Source: Flavobacteriales bacterium
Lineage (GTDB): Bacteria > Bacteroidota > Bacteroidia > Flavobacteriales > Crocinitomicaceae
Direction: 5' to 3'
NCBI GenBank assembly: GCA_947375085.1
Contig: CANCEQ010000056.1
Span: forward strand, 1-15,835
Length of the DNA stretch: 15,835 bases
The position numbers and the translations under genes are program-made. Every line of letters starts with the position of its first letter. Position 1 is the first letter of the stretch. This document shows positions 7,157 through 13,601 of the stretch, in pieces. The notes below the pieces were generated by a model. That model did not search any database and was not told the DNA's origin. It saw only the letters and a program-made list of their open reading frames with translations.

Positions 7157-7819
7157 TTAAACGATATTTTGCAAGAATATTTTATTTGATACTAGCGAAG
7201 AAAAACTCACTTCCTTCCCATTAATTTTCACCAAAACAGACGAATCAAAACTAAATTTCTCTATGATTGAAATTTCAGTTCCCAATCCAATTTCGTAGCG
7301 ATTCAAAAATTGAAAAAAGTCAGAAGAACCATCTTCTACACCCATAACAATCCCTTTGCTTTTTTCTTTCATTTCAGATAAAGCAACACTCTTTTTCACT
7401 TTTTCAAAAACACCATTTTTATCTGGAATTGGATCACCGTGTGGATCAACTTTAGGAAACCCCAAATATTCCTCTAAATGATCTGTTAATTTCGAAGATT
7501 GAATATGCTCTAGTTGTTCAGCAATTTCATGTACTTCGTCCCAACCAAAATTCAATTTATTCACTAAAAACACTTCCCACAAACGATGTTTACGAATAAT
7601 TTGAAGCGCATTTTTTTTACCTAAAACAGTCAATTCACACCCTTGGTATTTTTGATACGAAATCAACTCTTTTTCAGATAATTTCTTCACCATATCTGTT
7701 ACTGAAGATGGCTTTGTCGACATTTTATCCGCCAACAAATTGGTTGAAACTGCTTCTCCTTGAAACTCTGATAAAGAATATATAGCCTTTAAATAATTCT
7801 CTTCGCTTTGTGATAACAT
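7157..7819 (-). CDS. DtxR/MntR-family metal-dependent transcriptional regulator
   Basis: 220 residues, full-length DtxR/IdeR layout. The winged helix covers about 1-70, with recognition helix [18 protein letters not shown] at 36-53. The metal-binding and dimer domain covers about 71-135, with [10 protein letters not shown] (H79), EQLEH (E101, E104, H105) and VDPHGDPIP at 124-132. An SH3/FeoA-like tail covers about 150-220. DtxR uses Cys102 where this protein has E101, so the site is Glu-x-x-Glu-His as in MntR and hints at Mn. The N-terminal MntR ligands Asp8 and Glu11 are Asn8 and Lys11 here, so the geometry differs. It is first in the metal operon and probably represses it through the palindrome at 7851-7870. 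Confidence 0.9.
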   Translation of the reverse strand: MLSQSEENYLKAIYSLSEFQGEAVSTNLLADKMSTKPSSVTDMVKKLSEKELISYQKYQGCELTVLGKKNALQIIRKHRLWEVFLVNKLNFGWDEVHEIAEQLEHIQSSKLTDHLEEYLGFPKVDPHGDPIPDKNGVFEKVKKSVALSEMKEKSKGIVMGVEDGSSDFFQFLNRYEIGLGTEISIIEKFSFDSSVLVKINGKEVSFSSLVSNKIFLQNIV

Positions 7820-7834
7820 ATTATTCTTTTTTCA

Positions 7835-7842
7835 CGAATATA
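7835..7842 (-). promoter_or_regulatory. -7 box of the metal-uptake operon
   Basis: On the minus strand the sequence reads TATATTCG, one mismatch from TAnnTTTG. A TTG lies 16 bases upstream (7861-7859), slightly short of usual spacing, and falls in the middle of the 20-bp palindrome. The regulator's ATG follows 15 bases after the box, so the leader would be short. Confidence 0.5.
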
Positions 7843-7850
7843 CTAAAATA

Positions 7851-7870
7851 TTTTTAGACAAGGCTAAAAA
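7851..7870. promoter_or_regulatory. Likely DtxR/MntR-type operator of the metal operon
   Basis: TTTTTAGACAAGGCTAAAAA is an inverted repeat with perfect 7-base arms (TTTTTAG / CTAAAAA) and one further C-G pair closer to the centre. Its TTTAG...CTAAA half-sites resemble known DtxR/MntR boxes (TTAGG...CCTAA and relatives). It covers the presumed -33 TTG of the operon promoter, the right place for repression. Binding by the regulator encoded just downstream is inferred. Confidence 0.7.
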
Positions 7871-7876
7871 AAAACA

Positions 7877-7950
7877 GATTAAGTTTGAAGTTGAGATTGA
7901 AAACCTCCACCTTAATCTCAATTTTAACCTAAACTTAACTTTAACCTCAA
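7877..7950. repeat. Imperfect hairpin built of degenerate 6-base units
   Basis: The left part reads in sixes as GATTAA GTTTGA AGTTGA GATTGA. The right part reads as the opposite strand of the same pattern: TTAATC TCAATT TTAACC TAAACT TAACTT TAACCT. The core stem TTGAGATT (7891-7898) / AATCTCAA (7914-7921) is perfect, with a 15-base loop. Allowing G-U pairs it extends without a break to 7885 / 7927. It lies between the metal-operon operator and the ndk promoter and codes for nothing evident. Its function is unknown. Confidence 0.6.
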
Positions 7951-7970
7951 ACAGTTTGTTAAAAAATAGT

Positions 7971-7978
7971 TATATTCG
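7971..7978 (+). promoter_or_regulatory. -7 box for ndk
   Basis: TATATTCG has one mismatch to TAnnTTTG and lies 28 bases before the ndk ATG. It is the same eight bases as the -7 box of the divergent metal operon. The TTTG at 7954-7957 is only 13 bases upstream, too close to be a normal -33 element. Confidence 0.45.
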
Positions 7979-8006
7979 CATTTCAATTAAAGTAAAAAGA
8001 AACAAA

Positions 8007-8426
8007 ATGGCAACAAACAGAACATTCACAATGTTGAAACCAGACGCTATCGAAAGCGGAAATGCTGGTAAAATTATTGACTTAATCATAAGCAAAGGAT
8101 TCAAAATCAAAGCTTTGAAATTCACTCAATTAACTGAAGATCAAGCTAAAAAATTCTATATTGAGCACGCAGAAAGACCATTCTATGGTGAATTAGTTGA
8201 GTATATGATCTCTGGTCCAATCATTGCTGCTATTCTTGAGAAAGACAATGCTGTTGCTGATTTCAGAACATTAATTGGTTCAACTGATCCTGCTGAAGCT
8301 GCTGAAGGAACTATCCGTAAGTTATATGCTGAAAGCAAAGGAAAAAATGCTGTTCACGGTTCTGATTCTGACGAAAGTGCAGCTAGAGAAGGTGAATTTC
8401 ACTTTTCTGCAAACGAGATTTTCTAA
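8007..8426 (+). CDS. ndk: Nucleoside-diphosphate kinase
   Basis: 139 residues, the normal length for bacterial Ndk. It transfers the gamma phosphate of ATP to other (deoxy)nucleoside diphosphates through a phospho-histidine. The catalytic His117 lies in [12 protein letters not shown] (114-125). The nucleotide-binding Lys11 is in FTMLKPDA, and [15 protein letters not shown] is the conserved central block. The start is the ATG of [14 protein letters not shown] at 8007; an upstream in-frame TTG at 7956 would add residues that read through the -7 box and are not family-like. Monocistronic, ending in a strong terminator. Confidence 0.96.
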   Translation: MATNRTFTMLKPDAIESGNAGKIIDLIISKGFKIKALKFTQLTEDQAKKFYIEHAERPFYGELVEYMISGPIIAAILEKDNAVADFRTLIGSTDPAEAAEGTIRKLYAESKGKNAVHGSDSDESAAREGEFHFSANEIF

Positions 8427-8444
8427 TATTAAATTAGATAAATT

Positions 8445-8480
8445 AAAAAACGCTTTTCAATATGAAAAGCGTTTTTTTTT
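8445..8480 (+). terminator. Rho-independent terminator of ndk
   Basis: A stem CGCTTTTCA (8451-8459) / TGAAAAGCG (8463-8471) is extended by A/T pairs on both sides, closes on a 3-base loop and is followed by nine T. The mirrored A run allows it to terminate the convergent mnmD transcript as well; mnmD stops at 8485. Confidence 0.9.
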
Positions 8481-8484
8481 GCTT

Positions 8485-9150
8485 CTATTTTTTCCAAGCT
8501 CTCGTCATCTCCCTTTTTCCAGGAGGTCCAGGTAATGGCTCTATGGTAAAACCTACTTCTTTCATATTTCGTTTCACCTGACCTTTCGCACAATAGGTAA
8601 CTAAAAAGCCCCCTACTTTTAATGAGTCACACATTTTTTGAAATAAATCGACCGACCACATTTCATCTTGCGCTCTAGGCCCAAATGCATCGTAATAAAT
8701 TATATCAAAAGCTTCCTTTTCTAATTCCAATGACTGAAGTTCATTTTTAATCTTTTTCAAATCGAAAAATGGTGAGATTTCATGCATTTCCTCCCAAGAA
8801 GAAGCATGCATTTTTTCATATAATTCCACATTTGACTCACCCATTATTTGAGCATAACCTAATGCGTTAATTTCAGATTCAGAAACAGGATAAGCTTCTA
8901 CCCCACTATATTCAATCTTTAATTTAAGTTCTTTTGCTTTAATTGCTGATAAAAAAGCATTTAAACCTGTTCCAAACCCCATTTCAAAGATTGAAATTTG
9001 CGATTTATCTTTAAACTCTAATAAGCCATTTTTTATAAAAACATGCAAAGCTTCTTGTAAAGCTCCGTGGGAAGAATGGTAATTTTCATCTAAATCAACG
9101 ATACGAATTGTTTTCGATCCATCCTCTGTTTCTACTATTTCTCTTTTCAT
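8485..9150 (-). CDS. mnmD: tRNA (mnm5s2U34) methyltransferase, stand-alone MnmD
   Basis: 221 residues, DUF752/Methyltransf_30 family. It carries out the final SAM-dependent methylation of nm5(s2)U34 to mnm5(s2)U34 at the tRNA wobble base. In E. coli this domain is the N-terminal half of MnmC; here it stands alone without the FAD oxidase half, as in many non-gammaproteobacteria. Visible motifs are the N-terminal SSHGALQEALHVFI (26-39), SAM motif I FEMGFGTGLNAF (55-66), YYDAFGPRAQDEMW (152-165) and the tail PLPGPPGKREMTRA (205-218). It is divergent from dnaB across a 140-base spacer. Confidence 0.88.
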   Translation of the reverse strand: MKREIVETEDGSKTIRIVDLDENYHSSHGALQEALHVFIKNGLLEFKDKSQISIFEMGFGTGLNAFLSAIKAKELKLKIEYSGVEAYPVSESEINALGYAQIMGESNVELYEKMHASSWEEMHEISPFFDLKKIKNELQSLELEKEAFDIIYYDAFGPRAQDEMWSVDLFQKMCDSLKVGGFLVTYCAKGQVKRNMKEVGFTIEPLPGPPGKREMTRAWKK

Positions 9151-9175
9151 TTTAACTTCTATAAAAAAATTAGAT

Positions 9176-9204
9176 TTGAATTCATTTTTTCACATTGAAT
9201 TCAA
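9176..9204. repeat. Two TGAATTCA palindromes 19 bp apart
   Basis: TTGAATTCAT (9176-9185) and TTGAATTCAA (9195-9204) share the self-complementary TGAATTCA core, with a 19-base centre-to-centre spacing. They lie in the mnmD-dnaB divergent spacer, 26-54 bases upstream of the mnmD start. The spacing is near two helical turns, so a regulator site is conceivable, but chance in AT-rich DNA is also possible. Confidence 0.35.
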
Positions 9205-9277
9205 CTACTCAAAAGTACTAAGAATCTATCTAAAAAATTGTTGAAAATTTTAAGCAAAATGAATACTTAAAATTCCG

Positions 9278-9285
9278 TATCTTTG
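9278..9285 (+). promoter_or_regulatory. -7 box for dnaB
   Basis: TATCTTTG is an exact TAnnTTTG match. It ends only five bases before the dnaB ATG, so the mRNA would have almost no leader. No -33 TTTG is found at normal spacing; the nearest TTG copies lie about 34 bases upstream. Confidence 0.55.
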
Positions 9286-9290
9286 TAACT

Positions 9291-10868
9291 ATGGAGAATG
9301 AAAGAACTGAAAACACTCGTAAACCTGCTGTTCGAACTAAAACCCCGAACTTATTAGCAAACGAACTTGGTAAAGTGCCACCACAAGCGGTAGACATTGA
9401 ACAAGCTGTTTTAGGCGCAATGATGTTAGAGAAAAATGCTGTAACTGATGTAATCGATATGCTTACACCTAGCAGTTTCTATGACCCTAAACATCAATTC
9501 ATTTATGGTGCTATCAGAGAATTATTCGGTAGTTCTAGTCCTATCGACCTTTTAACTGTTTCTAATAAACTTCGTCAGAATGGCGAATTAGAAGGAGCTG
9601 GAGGCGCTGCTTATATTTCTCAATTAACAAGTAGAGTTGCTTCTTCAGCACACGTTGAATTTCACGCAAGAATTATAGCTGAAAAACACATTAAAAGAGA
9701 ACTTATTCGAATGAGTGGTGAAGTAATTCGTGATGCTTATGACGATACTTCTGATGTTTTCGATGTATTAAATAAAGCGGAAGGTGATTTATTCAATATT
9801 GCTGAAAACAATATGGGTAAAAATGCTGACTCTATGCAAAACGTTGTTAGACAAGCAATTGAAGAAATAGAACGTGCTTCTCAAAATACAGATGGTATTT
9901 CAGGAGTCCCTACAGGCTTCTTTGATTTAGATAAAGTTACTGCAGGATGGCAACGTTCTGATATGATTGTAATTGCCGCTCGTCCAGCGATGGGTAAAAC
10001 AGCTTTCGTACTTTCTATGGCTCGTAACACAGCTGTAGATCACGGAATGGGAGTTGCTTTATTCTCTCTTGAGATGTCATCAGTTCAGTTAGTAAAACGT
10101 TTGATTGCGAGTGAAGCTAGAATTGATGCTGGTAAATTAAGAAAAGGGGATTTAAGAGATGATGAATTTCAACAATTACATTCTAGAATTACAAAATTAG
10201 CGACTGCTCCAATTTATATTGATGACACACCAGGGATTTCAATCTTCGATTTACGTGCAAAATGTCGTCGTTTGAAAATGCAACACGATATTCAAATTGT
10301 CATTATCGATTATTTGCAATTGATGACTGCTGGAGGTGCTAAAGGAAGCGGAAACAGAGAGCAAGAAATTTCAAGTATCTCTCGTTCTATCAAAGAGATA
10401 GCAAAAGAATTAAACGTTCCAGTAATTGCTCTTTCTCAGTTAAGTCGTTCTGTTGAACAACGTGGAGGTGATAAACGTCCACAACTTTCAGATCTTCGTG
10501 AGTCTGGAGCGATTGAGCAGGATGCCGATATCGTTTCTTTCATTTACCGTCCTGAATATTATGGATTTATGCAAGATGAAGACGGAAATTCAAACGAAGG
10601 TGTTGGTGAAATCATGATCGCTAAACACAGAAATGGTGATTTAAAAAACGTTCGACTTCGCTTTATAGGTAAATATGCTCGTTTCGACAATATCGATAAT
10701 TATTCAGAAGAAGCTTTACCTATTCATACTATCGCATCAAGTATGAATACCAATACAAGTTTTGACAATCAAGGAAATTCAGGAACGATTACACTTCAAA
10801 GTAAAATGAATTCATTTGATAAATTAGATACGGACTTTGACCATAGTGATGGTAAAGTTCCATTCTAA
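9291..10868 (+). CDS. dnaB: Replicative DNA helicase
   Basis: 525 residues, the hexameric 5'-3' helicase that unwinds the replication fork. The N-terminal DnaB domain spans about 30-135 (PPQAVDIEQAVLGAMML at 30-46). A linker follows, then the RecA-like ATPase from about 200, with Walker A ARPAMGKTA at 230-238, SLEMSS at 259-264, Walker B IVIIDYLQLM at 336-345, LSQLSRSVEQR, and the arginine-finger/C-terminal block AKHRNGDLKNVRLRFIGKYARF. There is no intein or truncation. The last ~50 residues are an Asn/Ser-rich tail ending in DGKVPF. Chosen start: the ATG just after the -7 box. Downstream genes follow on the same strand with no obvious terminator in the 44-base gap. Confidence 0.97.
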   Translation: MENERTENTRKPAVRTKTPNLLANELGKVPPQAVDIEQAVLGAMMLEKNAVTDVIDMLTPSSFYDPKHQFIYGAIRELFGSSSPIDLLTVSNKLRQNGELEGAGGAAYISQLTSRVASSAHVEFHARIIAEKHIKRELIRMSGEVIRDAYDDTSDVFDVLNKAEGDLFNIAENNMGKNADSMQNVVRQAIEEIERASQNTDGISGVPTGFFDLDKVTAGWQRSDMIVIAARPAMGKTAFVLSMARNTAVDHGMGVALFSLEMSSVQLVKRLIASEARIDAGKLRKGDLRDDEFQQLHSRITKLATAPIYIDDTPGISIFDLRAKCRRLKMQHDIQIVIIDYLQLMTAGGAKGSGNREQEISSISRSIKEIAKELNVPVIALSQLSRSVEQRGGDKRPQLSDLRESGAIEQDADIVSFIYRPEYYGFMQDEDGNSNEGVGEIMIAKHRNGDLKNVRLRFIGKYARFDNIDNYSEEALPIHTIASSMNTNTSFDNQGNSGTITLQSKMNSFDKLDTDFDHSDGKVPF

Positions 10869-10912
10869 TTCTGGAAAGGTATTTGCTAAATTCAACTGTT
10901 AACTAAACAAAG

Positions 10913-12172
10913 ATGATCAAGAAAATAATTCTCCTATTGATTTGCATTATCAGTTTTAACAGACTTAATGCAACACAGATACTTGTCCCAATGGACGACA
11001 CTCAAACAAATCACCTAAAATCTTATGGTGTAGCGTTTTGGTTACTTGAAAATGAAGTAGTGATTGAATGGCTTTTAAACTATAGAGGTGGTTCATTTTT
11101 AATACCTCATCTAAAAAGTGCAGAAGAAGAATTAATTTTAAGAGGTGTTAAATACGAAATATTAGCTGACGGACAAGTCAATTCGATTAAGAATCAAATT
11201 GGAAATCCTGAAACCAATATGGAAGTGGTTCAATTAGAAAAAGCTCCAAAAATTGCAGTATATACTCCAAAAGGAAAACAACCGTGGGATGATGCTGTAA
11301 CAATGGTATTAGAATATGCTGAAATACCTTACGACAAAATCTACGATTCAGCCATTATTATGGGGTCGCTTCCAAAATACGATTGGCTTCACTTACACCA
11401 CGAAGATTTTACTGGTCAATATGGTAAATTCTATGCCGCTTTCCATAATTACCCTTGGTACAAAGAACAAGTAGCTGGATTAGAAGCAGATGCCAAAAGC
11501 TTAGGATTTAACAAGGTTTCTCAAATGAAATTGGCCGTCGCTACCAATCTTCAAAACTTTGTTATCGGAGGAGGATTCCTTTTCACAATGTGCTCTGGAA
11601 CAGATAGTTTTGACATTGCACTTGCAGCGAAAAATACAGACATTTGCGATGCTATTTTTGACGGAGACGGCGCCGATCCAAATTGTCAATCCAAATTAGA
11701 TTACAACAATACTTTTGCTTTTAAGGATTTTGTTTTAGAAAGAAATCCGATGGAATATGAATATTCCAACATAGACGGCACTCGTTTACATACTCGAAAT
11801 GAAAGCAGTGATAAATTTACTTTATTTGAATTCTCTGCTAAATGGGATGTTGTACCTACCATGTTAACTCAAAATCATACAGATGTTATTGATGGTTTTA
11901 TGGGACAAACAACTGATTTCAAAAAAGACCTCATCAAACCAAACGTATTAATTTTAGGAGAAAACAAAGCATTAGGAACTGCTAGATACATCCACGGAGA
12001 ATTAGGACAAGGAACTTGGACATTTTATGGCGGTCACGATCCAGAAGATTTCGAACACCGTGTTGGAGATCCACACACCGACTTAAACTTACACCCAAAT
12101 TCCCCTGGGTATCGTTTGATTTTAAATAACATCTTGTTCCCTGCTGCTAAGAAGAAGAAAAGAAAGACGTAA
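10913..12172 (+). CDS. Exported protein with class-I-amidotransferase-like region (often labelled 'asparagine synthetase B')
   Basis: 419 residues with a clear signal peptide (MIKKIILLLICIISFNRLNA, cut before TQ). Residues about 95-300 look like a class I glutamine-amidotransferase fold: IAVYTPKGKQPWDDAV opens a Rossmann-like strand, YDWLHLHHEDFTGQYGKF follows, and FVIGGGFLFTMCSGTDSFDIALA resembles a nucleophile elbow with Cys227. A late GGHDPEDFEHRVGDP block may supply a catalytic His. From memory, relatives in flavobacteria are annotated 'asparagine synthetase B', but I see neither an AsnB-type N-terminal Cys2 nor the ATP-pyrophosphatase SGGxDS motif, so that name is unsupported. It ends in a basic tail (KKKKRKT). 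It follows dnaB after 44 bases and precedes a methyltransferase gene by nine bases. Function unknown. Confidence 0.75.
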   Translation: MIKKIILLLICIISFNRLNATQILVPMDDTQTNHLKSYGVAFWLLENEVVIEWLLNYRGGSFLIPHLKSAEEELILRGVKYEILADGQVNSIKNQIGNPETNMEVVQLEKAPKIAVYTPKGKQPWDDAVTMVLEYAEIPYDKIYDSAIIMGSLPKYDWLHLHHEDFTGQYGKFYAAFHNYPWYKEQVAGLEADAKSLGFNKVSQMKLAVATNLQNFVIGGGFLFTMCSGTDSFDIALAAKNTDICDAIFDGDGADPNCQSKLDYNNTFAFKDFVLERNPMEYEYSNIDGTRLHTRNESSDKFTLFEFSAKWDVVPTMLTQNHTDVIDGFMGQTTDFKKDLIKPNVLILGENKALGTARYIHGELGQGTWTFYGGHDPEDFEHRVGDPHTDLNLHPNSPGYRLILNNILFPAAKKKKRKT

Positions 12173-12181
12173 AATTCAGCA

Positions 12182-12838
12182 ATGACCATTCTCAAAAAAC
12201 AACCTTGGCCAACCAAAGACGCAATGGATCAAGTATATAAATTGAAATTATGGGGAAGTAATTCTTCAGCCTTTTATTCTGGTGAAGGCTCTCACCTACC
12301 TGAAATTATAAGCCCTTATATTGAGAAAGTAACTTCATTATTAAAATCGTTTGAAAAACCTTTAATCGTTTGTGATTTAGGTTGTGGCGATTTTAATATC
12401 GGAAAAGAATTATTCCCTTTGACTGAAAAATACTTCGCGATTGATATTGTTGAAGATTTAATAGAGTTCAATAAAGAAAAATTTAAAGCAGAAAATTTAG
12501 AATTTCAATGCTTGAATATAGCTGAAGACGAACTTCCAAAAGGAGACTGCGCTATTATCCGTCAAGTATTACAACATTTATCAAATACTGAAATTCAAAC
12601 GACTGTAAATAAACTCTCTAATTTCAAGTACATACTTATTACAGAACACCTTCCAATTGGAGATTTCGAACAGAATAAAGACATTATCTCGGGTCAAGGT
12701 ATCAGAATGAAGAAACAAAGCGGAGTTAATCTTATAGCTCCACCTTTTAATCTAAAAGTAAAAGAAGAAAAAGAAATTCTCTCTTTTGAATTAAAAAATG
12801 GAAAAGGAAGGATTGTGACTACATTGTATGTACTCTAA
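12182..12838 (+). CDS. Class I SAM-dependent methyltransferase, substrate unknown
   Basis: 218 residues, soluble. Motif I VCDLGCGDFN is at 63-72, the acidic end of strand 2 is D88 in FAIDIVEDLI, and AIIRQVLQHLSN is the motif-IV/post-motif helix common to small-molecule methyltransferases. The N-terminal WPTKDAMDQVYKLKLWGSNSSAFYSGEGSH block is shared with a group of uncharacterised bacterial enzymes. It starts nine bases after the preceding gene and is probably co-transcribed with it. I cannot assign a substrate. Confidence 0.8.
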   Translation: MTILKKQPWPTKDAMDQVYKLKLWGSNSSAFYSGEGSHLPEIISPYIEKVTSLLKSFEKPLIVCDLGCGDFNIGKELFPLTEKYFAIDIVEDLIEFNKEKFKAENLEFQCLNIAEDELPKGDCAIIRQVLQHLSNTEIQTTVNKLSNFKYILITEHLPIGDFEQNKDIISGQGIRMKKQSGVNLIAPPFNLKVKEEKEILSFELKNGKGRIVTTLYVL

Positions 12839-12885
12839 ACACTTATTTGTAAAATCTCTTTCTAGTTTAAAAACAAAACAATCCA

Positions 12886-12893
12886 TATATTTG
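12886..12893 (+). promoter_or_regulatory. -7 box before the queuosine-precursor transporter
   Basis: TATATTTG is an exact TAnnTTTG match, 29 bases before the ATG at 12923. No -33 TTTG is present at standard spacing; the nearest is 36 bases upstream (12846-12849). Confidence 0.45.
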
Positions 12894-12922
12894 AAGTTCA
12901 GTATTCATTGAATTAAATACCT

Positions 12923-13573
12923 ATGTTTCAATCAAGAAAAAATATCGTTTTTATTGTTCTAGCCGGAATTTTCATCACCAATGCAGTCGTTGCTGAATTA
13001 ATTGGAGGTAAGTTAATTCAAATCGCTGGATTCACTTTAAGCATTGGTATTTTACCTTGGCCAATCGTCTTCTTAACAACCGATTTAATCAACGAATATT
13101 TCGGAAAATCAGGAGTTCGTAAATTAACATTACTTACAGCTGGACTTATTAGTTATGCGTTTATCATTTTATATACAGGAATGAATGTCCCGGCTTCCTC
13201 TATCTCCCCTGTAAATGATAAAAATTTCAATATTGTTTTCGGACAAGGAATGTGGATTATCATTGGTAGCTTGGTCGCATTTATCATTTCACAACTTTTA
13301 GATGTTGCTGTATTTCATAAATTCAAAAAACATACTGGAGACAATCACATTTGGTTAAGAGCTACAGGATCCACTTTAATTTCTCAATTAATTGACACGT
13401 TTATTGTCGGAGGAATTGCTTTCTACCTTCCTGGAAAAGTAAATCTTGAACAGTATCTGAATATGAGTAGTTCGGGATATGCAGCTAAACTTTTAATCGC
13501 AATCGCTTTAACTCCTTTAATTTATGTGGGGCATCGAGTGATTAAAAATTATTTGAAGGAAGAAAACATTTAA
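12923..13573 (+). CDS. Queuosine precursor transporter (YhhQ / VUT family)
   Basis: 216 residues, inner-membrane protein with about six hydrophobic segments. The family marks are PWPIVFLTTDLINEYFGKSGVRK (about residues 46-68) and WLRATGSTLISQLIDTFIVGG in the penultimate segment. By family it imports preQ0/preQ1 (or queuine-type bases), precursors for the queuosine at tRNA position 34. It has its own -7 box in an 84-base gap, so it is probably a separate transcript from the methyltransferase upstream. No que genes are visible nearby, so whether it supplies salvage or supplements de novo synthesis cannot be told. Confidence 0.88.
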   Translation: MFQSRKNIVFIVLAGIFITNAVVAELIGGKLIQIAGFTLSIGILPWPIVFLTTDLINEYFGKSGVRKLTLLTAGLISYAFIILYTGMNVPASSISPVNDKNFNIVFGQGMWIIIGSLVAFIISQLLDVAVFHKFKKHTGDNHIWLRATGSTLISQLIDTFIVGGIAFYLPGKVNLEQYLNMSSSGYAAKLLIAIALTPLIYVGHRVIKNYLKEENI

Positions 13574-13601
13574 AACTTTCAATCAAAAAAATATAACAAC
13601 T

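Noticed and set aside
7877..7950. Reading the hexamer block as a CRISPR array or a normal terminator
   Set aside because: Units are six bases and degenerate, with no spacers; the hairpin has a 15-base loop and no T tract, and it lies upstream of genes on both sides.
7956..8006. N-terminal extension of ndk from an upstream TTG
   Set aside because: It would translate the -7 box and add 17 residues before the standard [14 protein letters not shown] start; Ndk has normal length from 8007.
8275..8535. 86-codon plus-strand frame overlapping the end of ndk and running into mnmD
   Set aside because: It is out of frame with ndk, passes through the ndk terminator and antisense to mnmD, and is not protein-like.
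10913..12172. Naming this gene asnB
   Set aside because: There is no N-terminal nucleophile Cys2 and no synthetase ATP motif, and it has an export signal; the common database label does not fit.
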